A program made the position numbers and the translations under genes. Below the pieces are notes generated by a model. That model did no database searches and had not been told where the DNA came from. It saw only the letters and a list, made by a program, of their open reading frames with translations. Below, piece by piece: positions 28,337 through 37,949 of a DNA stretch of 64,000 nucleotides (the stretch's first letter is position 1; each line of letters opens with the position of its first letter). The stretch comes from Stutzerimonas stutzeri (lineage in GTDB: Bacteria > Pseudomonadota > Gammaproteobacteria > Pseudomonadales > Pseudomonadaceae), in contig NZ_JAGQFP010000003.1 in the NCBI RefSeq assembly GCF_019090095.1, positions 186,001-250,000 on the forward strand, read 5' to 3'.

Positions 28337-29887
28337 ATGAGTGGCTATGTCCCCAATATCCCCCGAGCCAAACGAGAAGCCGAGCTCAGAGACGTCGAGC
28401 CAATTGACGTGCATGCCAAACACTGGGCCGAGTACGAACGTCACGCCAAGCAACCGGCCAAACCGGCCGAGAAAACCAAGCTGACTCTGCGCATCGGCGT
28501 CTTTTTCGACGGCACCGGCAACAACGCCACCAACTCAGCCCTCGGCCTGGCCTGTGGGGCGCAACATCCGATTCAGCCAGAAGATATGGACGCCAGCTGC
28601 AAGCCGTATATGGCTGATCCGGATAGCAGTTATGGGAATGACATAACGAATATCAAGAAGCTTAGTGAGCTTTACTTCGCCCCACCGGCACTCGAGGGCG
28701 ACCAACCGCAGAAGCAAGCCTATCGAAGGTTGTATATCGAAGGTATTGGCACCGCCGCAGCTGAGAGTGACAGCCTATTAGGTGCGGGTATGGGCAGAGG
28801 ACCGACAGGTGTATCCGGTAAAGTGGAGGAAGCGTTTAGCCGAATTAAAGGCTTGGTAGACGAGCTACACGCCCAGAATCCAGACAGCGAAATCAGCGCT
28901 CTAACTTTCGATAGTTTTGGATTTAGCCGTGGTGCCGCGGCAGCGCGCCATTTTGCCAATGAGATTGTTCGGGGCAAGCAAGGCCCATTACGGATAGCAC
29001 TAGAAAACACCAAGGCGTTCAGCTCGACATTCATTGGCCGCTATCGACAAGACATAGAGATGGGATTCATTGGCCTTTTCGATACCGTGGCGTCTGTCGG
29101 CGGACTCGCAAACCTCGGATACATCCGAAGCTCGATTACGCCAGGGCTGAATCTTTATCTTTCTCCTAAGCACTTTAGCAATGTGGTTCATCTAGTAGCT
29201 CGTGACGAAGTCCGAGCGAACTTTCCGCTGAGTACGGTGAAACCGGACCACACCGAAATCGTCCTGCCCGGCGCGCACTCTGACATTGGTGGAGGCTATC
29301 TGAGCGAAGCACAAGAGTGCGTGCTGGTCACGCCCATGCAGGCGCTAACTACGGCGCAAGGCGTCGATGTTGCAACCACGTCAATCCACCGGGACGCTGA
29401 ATTAGCCAAACAGCAGCTGATTGATGATGGTTGGCCAGAGTCAATGCTCGAAATCGTCACCCCGGAAGCTCAGTTACTCCCCATCGATGTACAGGATCAC
29501 CTCGCGCCCCGGCAACAGCGGGTCTATGCCGCGCTGCAACTACGACGCCAAGTCAGGGGAGAACTATCGCGAGTGTACTTACGCGTCATGTATGACCTGG
29601 CCAAGCGGGGCGGAGTTAAATTCGATGAGATCGATCAGCACGATCCCAGCTACGCTCTGCCAGCCGAACTCGACGCAGTATGCGCGCGCTTCCTAGCCGG
29701 TGATTACCAAACAACCTCCGCCGAAGAAGAAATGCTGAGAAGCCGCTACGTCCATATATCCGCACACTGGAATAAACCGATCGGTAAACGCACCCATTCC
29801 GGCGCCAGCCTCGTTTACATCAATGCGCCAAGCCCAGATGGAGCTCGCCGACACCATGTCCACGCACCTGAGTGGGAATTGCTGTGA
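28337..29887 (+). CDS. DUF2235 phospholipase, probable type VI secretion effector (Tle1-like)
   Basis: A 516-residue alpha/beta hydrolase. After a basic N-terminus comes Val-Phe-Phe-Asp-Gly-Thr-Gly-Asn-Asn (about 55-63), the DUF2235 opening. The nucleophile elbow is Gly-Phe-Ser-Arg-Gly with Ser197; likely partners are Asp249 in Gly-Leu-Phe-Asp-Thr and His314 in Gly-Ala-His-Ser-Asp-Ile-Gly-Gly-Gly. Tle1-type effectors of this family cleave phospholipids of competing cells. No signal peptide, PAAR or VgrG is present here. The ATG at 28337 has AGG eight bases upstream. Codon choice is visibly more A/T-rich than the neighbours, suggesting transfer. The next gene overlaps its stop. Confidence 0.88.
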   Translation: MSGYVPNIPRAKREAELRDVEPIDVHAKHWAEYERHAKQPAKPAEKTKLTLRIGVFFDGTGNNATNSALGLACGAQHPIQPEDMDASCKPYMADPDSSYGNDITNIKKLSELYFAPPALEGDQPQKQAYRRLYIEGIGTAAAESDSLLGAGMGRGPTGVSGKVEEAFSRIKGLVDELHAQNPDSEISALTFDSFGFSRGAAAARHFANEIVRGKQGPLRIALENTKAFSSTFIGRYRQDIEMGFIGLFDTVASVGGLANLGYIRSSITPGLNLYLSPKHFSNVVHLVARDEVRANFPLSTVKPDHTEIVLPGAHSDIGGGYLSEAQECVLVTPMQALTTAQGVDVATTSIHRDAELAKQQLIDDGWPESMLEIVTPEAQLLPIDVQDHLAPRQQRVYAALQLRRQVRGELSRVYLRVMYDLAKRGGVKFDEIDQHDPSYALPAELDAVCARFLAGDYQTTSAEEEMLRSRYVHISAHWNKPIGKRTHSGASLVYINAPSPDGARRHHVHAPEWELL

Positions 29888-30543
29888 TTAAAATCATTCT
29901 AATTGCGCTGGCCGCGATACTGACTTGCGGTTGCCAAACGAGCGATACCTCGACTGGCGAGCACGACCCCAAAGCCAGGTGGTGGAGCCTTGAGTTCTTT
30001 GGGCCTAACTACATGATTGGCTGGGTCGAAGCCAGCCTGGTCGAAGACGTCACTGGTCGGACGTTTAACCACGGAAGCGGCGGCGTTATAGGTAACGGCA
30101 ACCCCGGTGATTCGGAGGAAACCGCCAGGGGCTGGGTTGGCGGGATAGGCGGAAACAATAGAGCGGTCGTTGGCGCCGACCTACCGAAACGGATCTACGT
30201 GCGCTGGCAATCTGCGGTCGAGCCGCAAACCTACCGGGCCTGGATCGATATAGGCGACGAAGCCAGGCAAATTATGTACGACTCCACCCATCAGCGCTGC
30301 AAAGCGACGCCTGAACGAACGGCGCGTTACATGGCGGCGCTCTACCTTGGGCTTGCCCCAGGAGGAGTCATACAAGCATGGGCGATGGACAGTTGCGGAC
30401 AACCGATAAAGATTGCCCGCGGCCAGGCCGAAATAGAGCCGCTGGGCCCGCACCTCGGAAAGTCAGGCGGCCATTACTATCCGCAGTCAGAAGCATCTAA
30501 ACGGTACGTAGAAAAGCACGGTATCCCTTACGGGAGCTGGTGA
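29884..30543 (+). CDS. DUF2931-like lipoprotein, probable immunity protein
   Basis: A 219-residue protein whose GTG start overlaps the phospholipase stop by four bases (GTGA); a GTG at 29872 is an alternative. The N-terminus is a lipoprotein signal with Leu-Thr-Cys-Gly-Cys. The mature part is rich in Trp, Gly and Tyr and has the look of DUF2931 lipoproteins, which often follow DUF2235 effectors. A periplasmic lipoprotein is where immunity to a periplasm-delivered phospholipase is needed. Function is inferred from position and export. Confidence 0.78.
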   Translation: MIKIILIALAAILTCGCQTSDTSTGEHDPKARWWSLEFFGPNYMIGWVEASLVEDVTGRTFNHGSGGVIGNGNPGDSEETARGWVGGIGGNNRAVVGADLPKRIYVRWQSAVEPQTYRAWIDIGDEARQIMYDSTHQRCKATPERTARYMAALYLGLAPGGVIQAWAMDSCGQPIKIARGQAEIEPLGPHLGKSGGHYYPQSEASKRYVEKHGIPYGSW

Positions 30544-30634
30544 ATCCACGCTTGGATGACAAGTACCTCGGCCCCGGCTCATGTTCTCTAAAAGTCAGCA
30601 GGCTGAGGACCGGATGATGCCGGTAGACGTGTAA

Positions 30635-31021
30635 TCACGCCGCTTCCGGCTTCTTCTTGCGCGGCTTCAGGTACTTGGTCAGGCCCTGGAACCACATCAC
30701 CAGCGCAGGGTTGCCCTGGATCTGGATGTCCTTGTTCTGAATGCCCTGCATAAAGGCCAGCTGCTTGTTCTTCGCGTTCATGGTGGCGAAGCCGTAGGCG
30801 CTGTCCTTGAAGCCGATCGCGAAGGCCGGTTCGGTTGCGGGGCCGCCGTGACTGGTGACGCGCTGATCCTTGACCTTGTAGTGGCGAGCCACCTTGCCGT
30901 CCAGGGTGTGCAGCTGAAAGGTCAGGTCTTTGTCGCCGAGTTGTTTCTGAAAGTCGGGGTTGTTGCGGCTGGCCTTGGCCATCAGGCGACCAAGCATCCA
31001 GAGGAGAAAGCGAAATTTCAT
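30635..31021 (-). CDS. SCP2-like domain protein of unknown function
   Basis: A 128-residue basic protein. The central strands Ala-Phe-Ala-Ile-Gly-Phe-Lys-Asp and the ending Ile-Gln-Ile-Gln-Gly-Asn-Pro-Ala-Leu-Val-Met-Trp-Phe resemble the SCP2 sterol-carrier fold. No ligand can be given. The C-terminus is Lys/Arg-rich. It lies 136 bases downstream of the HU gene, as in P. aeruginosa, and starts the return to conserved gene order. Confidence 0.75.
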   Translation of the reverse strand: MKFRFLLWMLGRLMAKASRNNPDFQKQLGDKDLTFQLHTLDGKVARHYKVKDQRVTSHGGPATEPAFAIGFKDSAYGFATMNAKNKQLAFMQGIQNKDIQIQGNPALVMWFQGLTKYLKPRKKKPEAA

Positions 31022-31157
31022 GAACGGGCCGACCGTGGCAGAAAAAACGGGATTGTAGCGGCTGGTTCGGGCGGTGGAAGGGGGAGAACAGGCCGGTCCA
31101 GAGCGGACCGCTCGGTCAAGCTGACCCGGAGCCTGGGCGGCCCCGGGCTACGCGAAC

Positions 31158-31430
31158 TCAGTTGATCGCGTCTTTCAACATCTTTCCCGGCTTGAATGCC
31201 ACGGTGTTGCTGGCTTTGATGGTGACGGGCTCACCGGTTTGCGGATTTTTACCCGTACGGGCACCACGGTGTCGTTGAACGAAGGTGCCGAAACCAACCA
31301 GGGTCACGCTGTCCTTGCGGTTGAGCGCGTTGGTGATTTCATCCAGTACGGCGTTGAGTACACGGTTGGCCTGATCCTTGGTGAGATCGGCCTTGTCGGC
31401 GATGGCGGCTGCGAGTTCCGGTTTGCGCAT
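31158..31430 (-). CDS. HU family DNA-binding protein
   Basis: A 90-residue nucleoid protein: Met-Arg-Lys-Pro-Glu-Leu-Ala-Ala-Ala-Ile start, Gly-Phe-Gly-Thr-Phe core, and the DNA-intercalating arm Gly-x-Asn-Pro-Gln-Thr-Gly-Glu-Pro. Pseudomonads carry several HU-like genes; the copy next to rubredoxin reductase is a minor paralogue rather than the main HupB, but exact naming needs alignment. Confidence 0.93.
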   Translation of the reverse strand: MRKPELAAAIADKADLTKDQANRVLNAVLDEITNALNRKDSVTLVGFGTFVQRHRGARTGKNPQTGEPVTIKASNTVAFKPGKMLKDAIN

Positions 31431-31580
31431 GGGTAGCCTCTAAGACTTTATTGTTTTTGTGTTTCGCTGTTCTCCGAACAGCGTTCCGACGCGCTGCGAC
31501 AGCTCTACACTGCGGCAGCGCCACAGGGAGCATGGCACGCTGCTAGCACTCGCGCCAGCCCCCGCCAGCGCTTTACCGCA

Positions 31581-32783
31581 TCATTCTGGAGACTTTAGCG
31601 ACAGAACTTGAGGCAGTTCCGCCAACACCGGCGGCAGCTGTTTATTCAGCGCCAGCCGCTCTCGCACGGCCGTTCCGGTGAGTGCATAACCCAGCAGACT
31701 CCCGTCGGCGGCACGGCACAATGCCATCAGATCATTGCCCTCACCTTCCACGCTCCAGCGGCCCTCGCTGCCGGCCGCTGGCGGCGATACCACCAGGGGG
31801 CAGACCGGCGTTTTCACGGTGATCGGCATCGGCCCGTAGGTCACAGGGGTAGGCTGTCGGGCCAGGGTCTTGGCCAGCGCACGTACACCGCTCATCAGCG
31901 GCATGACGTAGAGCAGGTTGAGGCCCTCGACTTCCGCGCAGTCACCCAGCGCATAGACGTGCTCGGCCGATGTTTGCAGCAGGCGATCGACCTCGATACC
32001 GCGATTGGTCCGCAATCCGGCCGCCTCGGCTAGCTCGGTACGGGGCCGCAGGCCGACGGCACTGACCACCAGGTCGCATTCGATTCGCTGGCCGTCCGAC
32101 AGCTGCGCCTGCAAGGCATCGCCCTGCCGCTCGAGACGCTCGAGCACCGGGCCCAGGTGAAAGCGCGCGCCCAGCGATTCCAGCCCGCGTTGCACGGCCG
32201 CAGCCGGCTCGACCGGCAGCAGCGATGGCATGATCTGCTCGCAAGGCGCCACCAGCTCGACCTCATAGCCGCCCTGCAACAGGTCGTTGGCGAATTCGCA
32301 GCCGATCAGGCCGGCACCGAGGATCAGCACGCGGCGCTTGCCGTGCGCGGCCTCGCGGAAACGGCCGTAGTCGAGCAGGTCGTTGATCGGGAAGATCGCG
32401 TCCTGGGCATCCCCGGCAACCGGCACGTTGATCGTCTGCGCGCCCCAGGCGATGACGAGATCGCGGTAGGGCACCGGCTCGTTACCGATCCAGACGCGGC
32501 GCCTGGCCGGCTCGAGACGGGTCACCCGGGTATGAGTGCGGATTTCGGCGTTGAGCTGGTTCGCCATGGGACCGGCGACCGTCATGCCCAGGGCATCGGC
32601 ATCCTTGTTCATGGCGAAGCCGGTGGAGAGCATCGGCTTGGAGTAGGAGCGGCCGTCGTCGGCGGTGATCAGCAGCAACGGCGTCTCGCTGTCGAGCTTG
32701 CGAAACTCCCGGGCCAGGTTGTAGCCGGCCAGCCCGGTGCCGATGATCACCAGCGGCGCGCCTTGTGCGTTCGAGTCGTTCAT
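31581..32783 (-). CDS. alkT: Rubredoxin-NAD(+) reductase
   Basis: A 400-residue FAD/NAD(P)H oxidoreductase passing electrons from NADH to rubredoxin. Two Rossmann motifs are clear: Ile-Gly-Thr-Gly-Leu-Ala-Gly near residue 13 for FAD and Leu-Gly-Ala-Gly-Leu-Ile-Gly near residue 148 for NADH, plus the FAD-binding Tyr-Ala-Leu-Gly-Asp-Cys-Ala. The start at 32783 lies one base after the rubredoxin stop; a TTG nine bases upstream is in frame. The chromosomal copy is often called rubB or fpr; I use alkT by homology. Confidence 0.93.
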   Translation of the reverse strand: MNDSNAQGAPLVIIGTGLAGYNLAREFRKLDSETPLLLITADDGRSYSKPMLSTGFAMNKDADALGMTVAGPMANQLNAEIRTHTRVTRLEPARRRVWIGNEPVPYRDLVIAWGAQTINVPVAGDAQDAIFPINDLLDYGRFREAAHGKRRVLILGAGLIGCEFANDLLQGGYEVELVAPCEQIMPSLLPVEPAAAVQRGLESLGARFHLGPVLERLERQGDALQAQLSDGQRIECDLVVSAVGLRPRTELAEAAGLRTNRGIEVDRLLQTSAEHVYALGDCAEVEGLNLLYVMPLMSGVRALAKTLARQPTPVTYGPMPITVKTPVCPLVVSPPAAGSEGRWSVEGEGNDLMALCRAADGSLLGYALTGTAVRERLALNKQLPPVLAELPQVLSLKSPE

Positions 32784-32784
32784 A

Positions 32785-32952
32785 TCAGCCAATCGCGATC
32801 ATTTCGAAGTCCATCTTGCCGACGCCGCAGTCGGGGCAGAGCCAGTCTTCCGGCACGTCTTCCCAGGCGGTACCCGGGGCGATGCCGTCGTCAGGCCAGC
32901 CCTCGGCTTCGTCATAGATGAATCCGCACACCACGCATTGCCATTTTTTCAT
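32785..32952 (-). CDS. rubA: Rubredoxin
   Basis: A 55-residue iron protein. The two knuckles Cys-Val-Val-Cys-Gly and Cys-Pro-Asp-Cys-Gly hold one iron; Tyr-Asp, Gly-Ile-Ala-Pro-Gly-Thr and Pro-Glu-Asp-Trp are standard rubredoxin segments. GAGGTGAAT directly before the ATG is a good ribosome site. It donates electrons to alkane hydroxylases or peroxide-reducing enzymes. P. aeruginosa has two rubredoxin genes here; only one is present in this window. Confidence 0.95.
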   Translation of the reverse strand: MKKWQCVVCGFIYDEAEGWPDDGIAPGTAWEDVPEDWLCPDCGVGKMDFEMIAIG

Positions 32953-33062
32953 TATTCACCTCGATCAGTCTCGGTTGCGCTGCACGCTATACCAGAACGC
33001 GGCGAACCGCCAAACGCCCGCGAGCCGGTGATAGACCGCAAATCAATGAAAGATTCACCGGA

Positions 33063-33091
33063 CAAAAAAACGGGCGGCCTAAGCCGCCCGT
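33063..33091 (-). terminator. Rho-independent terminator after glcA
   Basis: On the minus strand, ACGGGCGGC (33083-33091) and GCCGCCCGT (33070-33078) form a perfect 9-base stem with loop TTAG, followed by seven T residues. It lies 16 bases beyond the glcA stop. Confidence 0.9.
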
Positions 33092-33107
33092 CCGGGTTGA
33101 CGCCGCG

Positions 33108-34817
33108 TTACCGCACCGTCGCGGTACCCACCAGCGGATCGCTGATACCCATCAGGTAAAAACCGATCAGGCCGATGCTGCCAGCCATCACGAGGTAGTA
33201 CAGCGTCGGCAGCATGGTCTTGCGCAGGGTGATGCCTTCGCGGCCCAGCAGACCGACCGTGGCCGAAGCCGCCACCACGTTGTGAATGGCGATCATGTTG
33301 CCCGCCGCGGCGCCCACCGACTGCAGCGCCACCATCAACGCGCCGGAGATGCCCAGCAGGCTGGCGGTGTTGTACTGGAACTGCGAGAGCATCAGGTTGG
33401 ACACGGTGTTGGAGCCGGCGATGAAAGCGCCCAGCGCGCCGACCGCCGGCGAGAAGAACGGATAGACAGCGCCTACGCTGTCGGCCACCAGCTGCGCCAT
33501 GGCCACCGGCATGGAGACCAGATCCGAGCCGTTGACGCCCGAGTTGATCAGGATCCGCACCATCGGAATGGTGAAGATCAAGACGAAGCCGGCACCGAGC
33601 AGGGTCTTGCTCGATTCGGAAATCGCCGCGCCCAGCTCGGCGGCCTTCATCCGGTGCAGGAAGAAGGTCACCAGCACCACCATGCAGAGAATCCCGCCCG
33701 GCAGGTACAGCGGCTCGAGCGTACCGGACACACCGGTTTCACCCAGGATGTCCTTCCAGCCGAAGCTGACCGACATCAACGCCGCCTTCAGTTGCGGGAA
33801 CACCCGCGACATCACCAGGAAGACCGCCAGCAGCAAGTACGGCGCCCACGCCATCGGCACGGAAATCGGCGTGCGGCCGGCAACGTCATCGATCTTCATT
33901 TCGATCTTGCCCATCCACTCCACCGGCCACTCGCTGGCCGGGGCGAAGTCCCAGCTGGACTTGGGCAGCAGGAACCCCGCCTTCGCCGCCGGCACCACGA
34001 TGGCCAGGCCCACCAGGGCGCCGATCATCGAGGGGAATTCCGGGCCGAGGAACACACCGGCCGCGGCATAGGGGATGACGAACGCCAGACCGGTGAAGAT
34101 GGCGAACGGTGCCATCGCCAGGCCTTCGCTCCAGGAGCGGTTACGGCCGAAGAAGCGGGTCATGATGCAGATCATGATCAGCGGCATCAGGATGCCGCAC
34201 AGCGCGTGGATGATGGCAACGCGGGAGAAGATCAGGTGAAAGAAGGTCTCCCAGTTGCTGCCCACCGCTGCCAGCTGACCACCCAGGGTTGCCTGGTCGA
34301 GACCACCGGCAACCCCCACCAGGATCGGCGTACCCACCGCCCCGAAGGACACCGGTGTCGATTGCACCATCATCCCCAGCACGACCGCCGTCAGTGCCGG
34401 GAAGCCCAGTGCCACGAGCAGCGGTGCCGCCACCGCCGCCGGCGTACCGAAGCCCGAAGCCCCCTCGATGAAGCAGCCGAACAGCCAGGCCACGATCAGC
34501 ACCTGGACGCGCTTGTCAGGACTGACATTGGAGAAGCCGCGGCGAATCGAGGCGATGCCCCCGGAGTGCTTGAGCGTATTCAGCAGCAGGATGGCGCCGA
34601 AGATGATCCAGAGGATCGCGGCCGTGAGAATCAGGCCTTGCAGCGTGGAAGCCAGGACCCGGTTGAAGGTCATGTCCCAGGCCAAGAGGCCGATTAATGC
34701 AGTGAGCACGAAAACCAGCGGCATGGCGTACTTGGCCGGCCAGCGAAAGCCGATCAGCAGTACCCCCGCCAGCACCAGCGGCACGAAGGCCAGTATGGAC
34801 AGCAGTGTCTGACTCAT
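33108..34817 (-). CDS. glcA: Glycolate/lactate permease
   Basis: A 569-residue LctP-family permease with about 12-14 membrane segments and the family hallmark [13 protein letters not shown] near residue 115. LldP and GlcA transport both lactate and glycolate. Its place downstream of glcB and glcG, with no lactate dehydrogenase nearby, points to glycolate uptake. The 222 bases upstream contain three short palindromes. Confidence 0.88.
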   Translation of the reverse strand: MSQTLLSILAFVPLVLAGVLLIGFRWPAKYAMPLVFVLTALIGLLAWDMTFNRVLASTLQGLILTAAILWIIFGAILLLNTLKHSGGIASIRRGFSNVSPDKRVQVLIVAWLFGCFIEGASGFGTPAAVAAPLLVALGFPALTAVVLGMMVQSTPVSFGAVGTPILVGVAGGLDQATLGGQLAAVGSNWETFFHLIFSRVAIIHALCGILMPLIMICIMTRFFGRNRSWSEGLAMAPFAIFTGLAFVIPYAAAGVFLGPEFPSMIGALVGLAIVVPAAKAGFLLPKSSWDFAPASEWPVEWMGKIEMKIDDVAGRTPISVPMAWAPYLLLAVFLVMSRVFPQLKAALMSVSFGWKDILGETGVSGTLEPLYLPGGILCMVVLVTFFLHRMKAAELGAAISESSKTLLGAGFVLIFTIPMVRILINSGVNGSDLVSMPVAMAQLVADSVGAVYPFFSPAVGALGAFIAGSNTVSNLMLSQFQYNTASLLGISGALMVALQSVGAAAGNMIAIHNVVAASATVGLLGREGITLRKTMLPTLYYLVMAGSIGLIGFYLMGISDPLVGTATVR

Positions 34818-34991
34818 TGTTGGGTTCCTTGTTTTTTGTTGTGAACCACTTCTATCCGGGAAATCCCGGCCCCACGCATGGCTGAAATGAACGGGTCACC
34901 TCAGTCCGAAGGACTGACCAATGGGTCACATTGGTCGGCCCCTCTTGCTCGAAAGCCCCGAACGCTGGCGGCGCCGGGGCTTGTCAAATTG

Positions 34992-35023
34992 TGCCGACGG
35001 TCAGCGCATGCTGACCGTCGGCA
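34992..35023 (-). terminator. Long perfect hairpin after glcB
   Basis: TGCCGACGGTCAGC (34992-35005) is perfectly mirrored at 35010-35023 around GCAT. On the minus strand it lies 17 bases past the glcB stop. There is only a weak T-run afterwards, so it may attenuate rather than end transcription into glcA, or stabilise the glcB mRNA. Confidence 0.6.
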
Positions 35024-35039
35024 GTCCTGCTGATACTGC

Positions 35040-37220
35040 TCAACCGACCTGCTGCTTGAAGCGCTGACGCCAGGCGTGCAGCAGCGGCTCGGTGTAGCCG
35101 CTCGGCTGCTCGCGACCCTTGAAGACCAGATCGCATGCGGCCTGGAATGCTGCTGACTGAGCGTAGTTGCCCGCCATTGGACGGTAGGCCGGATCGCCCG
35201 CGTTCTGCTGGTCGACCACCTTGGCCATGCGCTCGAGCGTTTCGCGAACCTGCGCCTCGTCGACCACGCCATGACGCAGCCAGTTGGCTAGGTGCTGGCT
35301 GGAGATACGCAGCGTGGCGCGGTCTTCCATCAGGCCGACGTCATGGATGTCCGGCACCTTGGAACAACCGACGCCCTGCTCGACCCAGCGCACCACGTAG
35401 CCGAGGATGCCCTGGCAGTTGTTGTCCAGCTCCTGCTGGAGCTCCGCGGCCGACCAGTTGCGCTCCGGCGCGACCGGAATGGTCAGCAGGTCATTAGTCA
35501 GCTTGTCGCGCTCGGCGGCCAGATCGATTTTCTCCAGCTCGGCCTGGACCGCCTGGACGTCGACCTGGTGGTAATGCAGCGCATGCAGCGTGGCGCCGGT
35601 CGGTGACGGTACCCAGGCGGTGTTGGCGCCGGCCTTGGGATGGGCGATCTTCTGCTCGAGCATGGCGGCCATCAGGTCCGGCATGGCCCACATGCCCTTG
35701 CCGATCTGCGCCTTGCCCCGCAGGCCGCAGTTCAGGCCGACCAGCACGTTGTTGCGCTCGTAGGCCTGGATCCAGGCGGTACCTTTCATGTCGCCCTTAC
35801 GCAGCACGGCGCCGGCTTCCATGCAGGTGTGCATCTCGTCGCCGGTACGGTCGAGGAAGCCGGTGTTGATGAAGGCCACACGGTTCTTCGCCGCGGCGAT
35901 GCAAGCCTTGAGGTTGACGCTGGTGCGGCGCTCCTCGTCCATGATGCCGACCTTGAGCGTGTAACGCGGCAGGCCGATCAGGTCTTCGACGCGACCGAAC
36001 AGCTCGTCGGCGAAGGCGACCTCGGCCGGGCCGTGCATTTTCGGTTTGACGATGTACATCGAGCCGGCGCGCGAGTTGCCCTTGCGCTGCTGGTCGTGCA
36101 GAGCGATCAGGCTGGTGACCACGCCGTCCATGATGCCCTCGGGAATCTCGTGGCCTTCGCCGTCGATGATCGCCGGGTTGGTCATCAGGTGACCGACGTT
36201 GCGGATGAACAGCAGCGAACGGCCGTGCAGCTTGAGGTTGGAGCCGTCGGCGGCGGTGTATTCACGATCGGCGTTAAGGCGACGGGTGATGCGCTTGCCG
36301 CCCTTCTCCAGGTCTTCGACCAGATCGCCCTTCATCAGGCCCAGCCAGTTGCGGTAGACCAGCACCTTGTCGTCGGCATCGACCGCGGCGGTGGAATCCT
36401 CGCAGTCCATGATGGTGGTGACGGCGGCCTCGACGACCAGATCCTTGACGCCCGCCGCATCGGTCTGCCCAATGGGGCTGTTCGGATCGATCTGGATCTC
36501 GACGTGCAGGCCGTTGTTCTTCAGCAGGATCGCGGTCGGCTCGACGGCTTCGCCCTGGTAGCCCACGAACCTCTCGGGCTGTTTCAGGCCGGTGACGCTG
36601 CCGTTTTCCAGGGTGACCTTGAGCTGGCCGTCCTGCACGCGGTAGCTGACCGAGTCAGCGTGGCTGCCTTCAGCCAGCGGCGCGGCCTGATCGAGGAAGT
36701 TGCGCGCGAAGGCGATGACCTTGGCGCCACGCACTTCGTTGTAGCCCGGGCCCTTCTGCGCGCCGTTCTCTTCGCTAATGGCGTCAGTGCCATAGAGCGC
36801 GTCATACAGCGAGCCCCAGCGCGCATTGGCGGCATTCAGCGCATAACGGGCATTGCCGATGGGCACGACCAGCTGGGGGCCGGCCTGGGTGGCGATTTCG
36901 CTGTCGACGTTGCTGGTGCTGATCTTCACCTCGCCCGGCTCGGGCTGCAGGTAGCCGATGGACTCGAGGAAGCGGCGGTAGGCCGGCATGTCGGTGATCG
37001 GGCCGGGATTGCTGCGGTGCCAGTTGTCCAGCTCGACCTGCAGGCGGTCGCGCTCGGCCAGCAGGGCACGGTTCTTCGGTGCCAGGTCGTGAACCAGCTG
37101 ATCGAAGCCCTTCCAGAAGGCTTCTGCCTCGACGCCGGTGCCCGGCAGAACTTCGTCTTCGATAAAGCGTTGCAGGTTGGCCGCGACTTGCAGGCGGCCC
37201 AGGGTTACGCGCTCGGTCAT
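35040..37220 (-). CDS. glcB: Malate synthase G
   Basis: A 726-residue single-chain malate synthase condensing glyoxylate with acetyl-CoA to malate, in the cytoplasm. The length and the [20 protein letters not shown] and Lys-Met-His-Gly-Pro-Ala-Glu-Val segments are those of isoform G. The start at 37220 is preceded by GGAGAAAGAC. With GlcDEF it takes glycolate to central metabolism. Confidence 0.97.
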   Translation of the reverse strand: MTERVTLGRLQVAANLQRFIEDEVLPGTGVEAEAFWKGFDQLVHDLAPKNRALLAERDRLQVELDNWHRSNPGPITDMPAYRRFLESIGYLQPEPGEVKISTSNVDSEIATQAGPQLVVPIGNARYALNAANARWGSLYDALYGTDAISEENGAQKGPGYNEVRGAKVIAFARNFLDQAAPLAEGSHADSVSYRVQDGQLKVTLENGSVTGLKQPERFVGYQGEAVEPTAILLKNNGLHVEIQIDPNSPIGQTDAAGVKDLVVEAAVTTIMDCEDSTAAVDADDKVLVYRNWLGLMKGDLVEDLEKGGKRITRRLNADREYTAADGSNLKLHGRSLLFIRNVGHLMTNPAIIDGEGHEIPEGIMDGVVTSLIALHDQQRKGNSRAGSMYIVKPKMHGPAEVAFADELFGRVEDLIGLPRYTLKVGIMDEERRTSVNLKACIAAAKNRVAFINTGFLDRTGDEMHTCMEAGAVLRKGDMKGTAWIQAYERNNVLVGLNCGLRGKAQIGKGMWAMPDLMAAMLEQKIAHPKAGANTAWVPSPTGATLHALHYHQVDVQAVQAELEKIDLAAERDKLTNDLLTIPVAPERNWSAAELQQELDNNCQGILGYVVRWVEQGVGCSKVPDIHDVGLMEDRATLRISSQHLANWLRHGVVDEAQVRETLERMAKVVDQQNAGDPAYRPMAGNYAQSAAFQAACDLVFKGREQPSGYTEPLLHAWRQRFKQQVG

Positions 37221-37239
37221 GTCTTTCTCCTTCTCCGAA

Positions 37240-37644
37240 TCAGTTGGCGACAGCGGCAACGCCGGCCTTGGCGACCTGTGCATCCTGAGCGGCGGTCACA
37301 CCGGAGACACCGACCGAACCAATCACCTGCCCGTCGACGATCACCGGCACGCCACCTTCCAGCGAGCAGACCACCGGGGCGGACAGAAAAGCGTTGCGCC
37401 CGCCGTTGACCATGTCTTCGTAGCCCTTGGTCTCGCGACGACCCACCGCGGCGCTGCGCGCCTTTTCGGTGGCGATGTAGGAGGCGATCGGCGCACAGCC
37501 GTCCAGACGTTCCAGCGCCAGCGGGTGGCCGCCGTCGTCAGCGACCACGATGGTCACGGCCCAGCCGTTGTTCTGCGCTTCGCTGCGCGCGGCGGCCAGG
37601 ATGGTGGTCACTTCGGTCTGGGTCAGCATGGCTTTGGTTTTCAT
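37240..37644 (-). CDS. glcG: GlcG/HbpS family heme-binding-like protein
   Basis: A 134-residue protein of the GlcG/HbpS fold with [13 protein letters not shown] and the closing Gly-Ser-Val-Gly-Val-Ser-Gly. Start at 37644 with AGGAGA upstream. It sits between glcF and glcB (19 bases before glcB). Members bind heme or cobalamin-like ligands in some species, but the role of GlcG in glycolate use is not defined. Confidence 0.9.
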   Translation of the reverse strand: MKTKAMLTQTEVTTILAAARSEAQNNGWAVTIVVADDGGHPLALERLDGCAPIASYIATEKARSAAVGRRETKGYEDMVNGGRNAFLSAPVVCSLEGGVPVIVDGQVIGSVGVSGVTAAQDAQVAKAGVAAVAN

Positions 37645-37810
37645 GGTTTCTCCTGTCGATTCGATGTGCGTCACGGCGCGTACTTGTGTTGCAGCGAGCC
37701 TGCTCGCCATTTGATGCATCGTTTAACTGCGGTCCTTGCTCCGGTAAGCCTGGAGTTCATGTTCCAGAGCCGCTCCGGTGTGCGGCCTGGCACTCGGTGT
37801 GGGCCGCTTT

Positions 37811-37941
37811 CCCCTCACCCTAACCCTCTCCCCAGCGGGGAGAGGGGATGGTTGCGCCGTGCCGTGGCCAGCACCACGCCGAATGCGCGCACGCGCCGCC
37901 TTGCTCCCTCGCCCCTCTGGGGAGAGGGCCGGGGTGAGGGG
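37811..37941. repeat. Facing pair of CCCTCACC-type REP elements
   Basis: The left element (37811-37847: CCCCTCACCCTAACCC, then CTCTCCCC/GGGGAGAG hairpin) is mirrored by the right one (37906-37941) ending GGCCGGGGTGAGGGG. Together with a 58-base centre they form a long imperfect inverted repeat in the 305-base glcG-glcF space. This CCCTCACCC...CTCTCCCC family is common in pseudomonads and xanthomonads. Confidence 0.85.
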
Positions 37942-37949
37942 TGGTCGGG

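Noticed and set aside
35640..37409. A 589-codon plus-strand frame
   Set aside because: Antisense to glcB, whose malate synthase G sequence is complete and well conserved.
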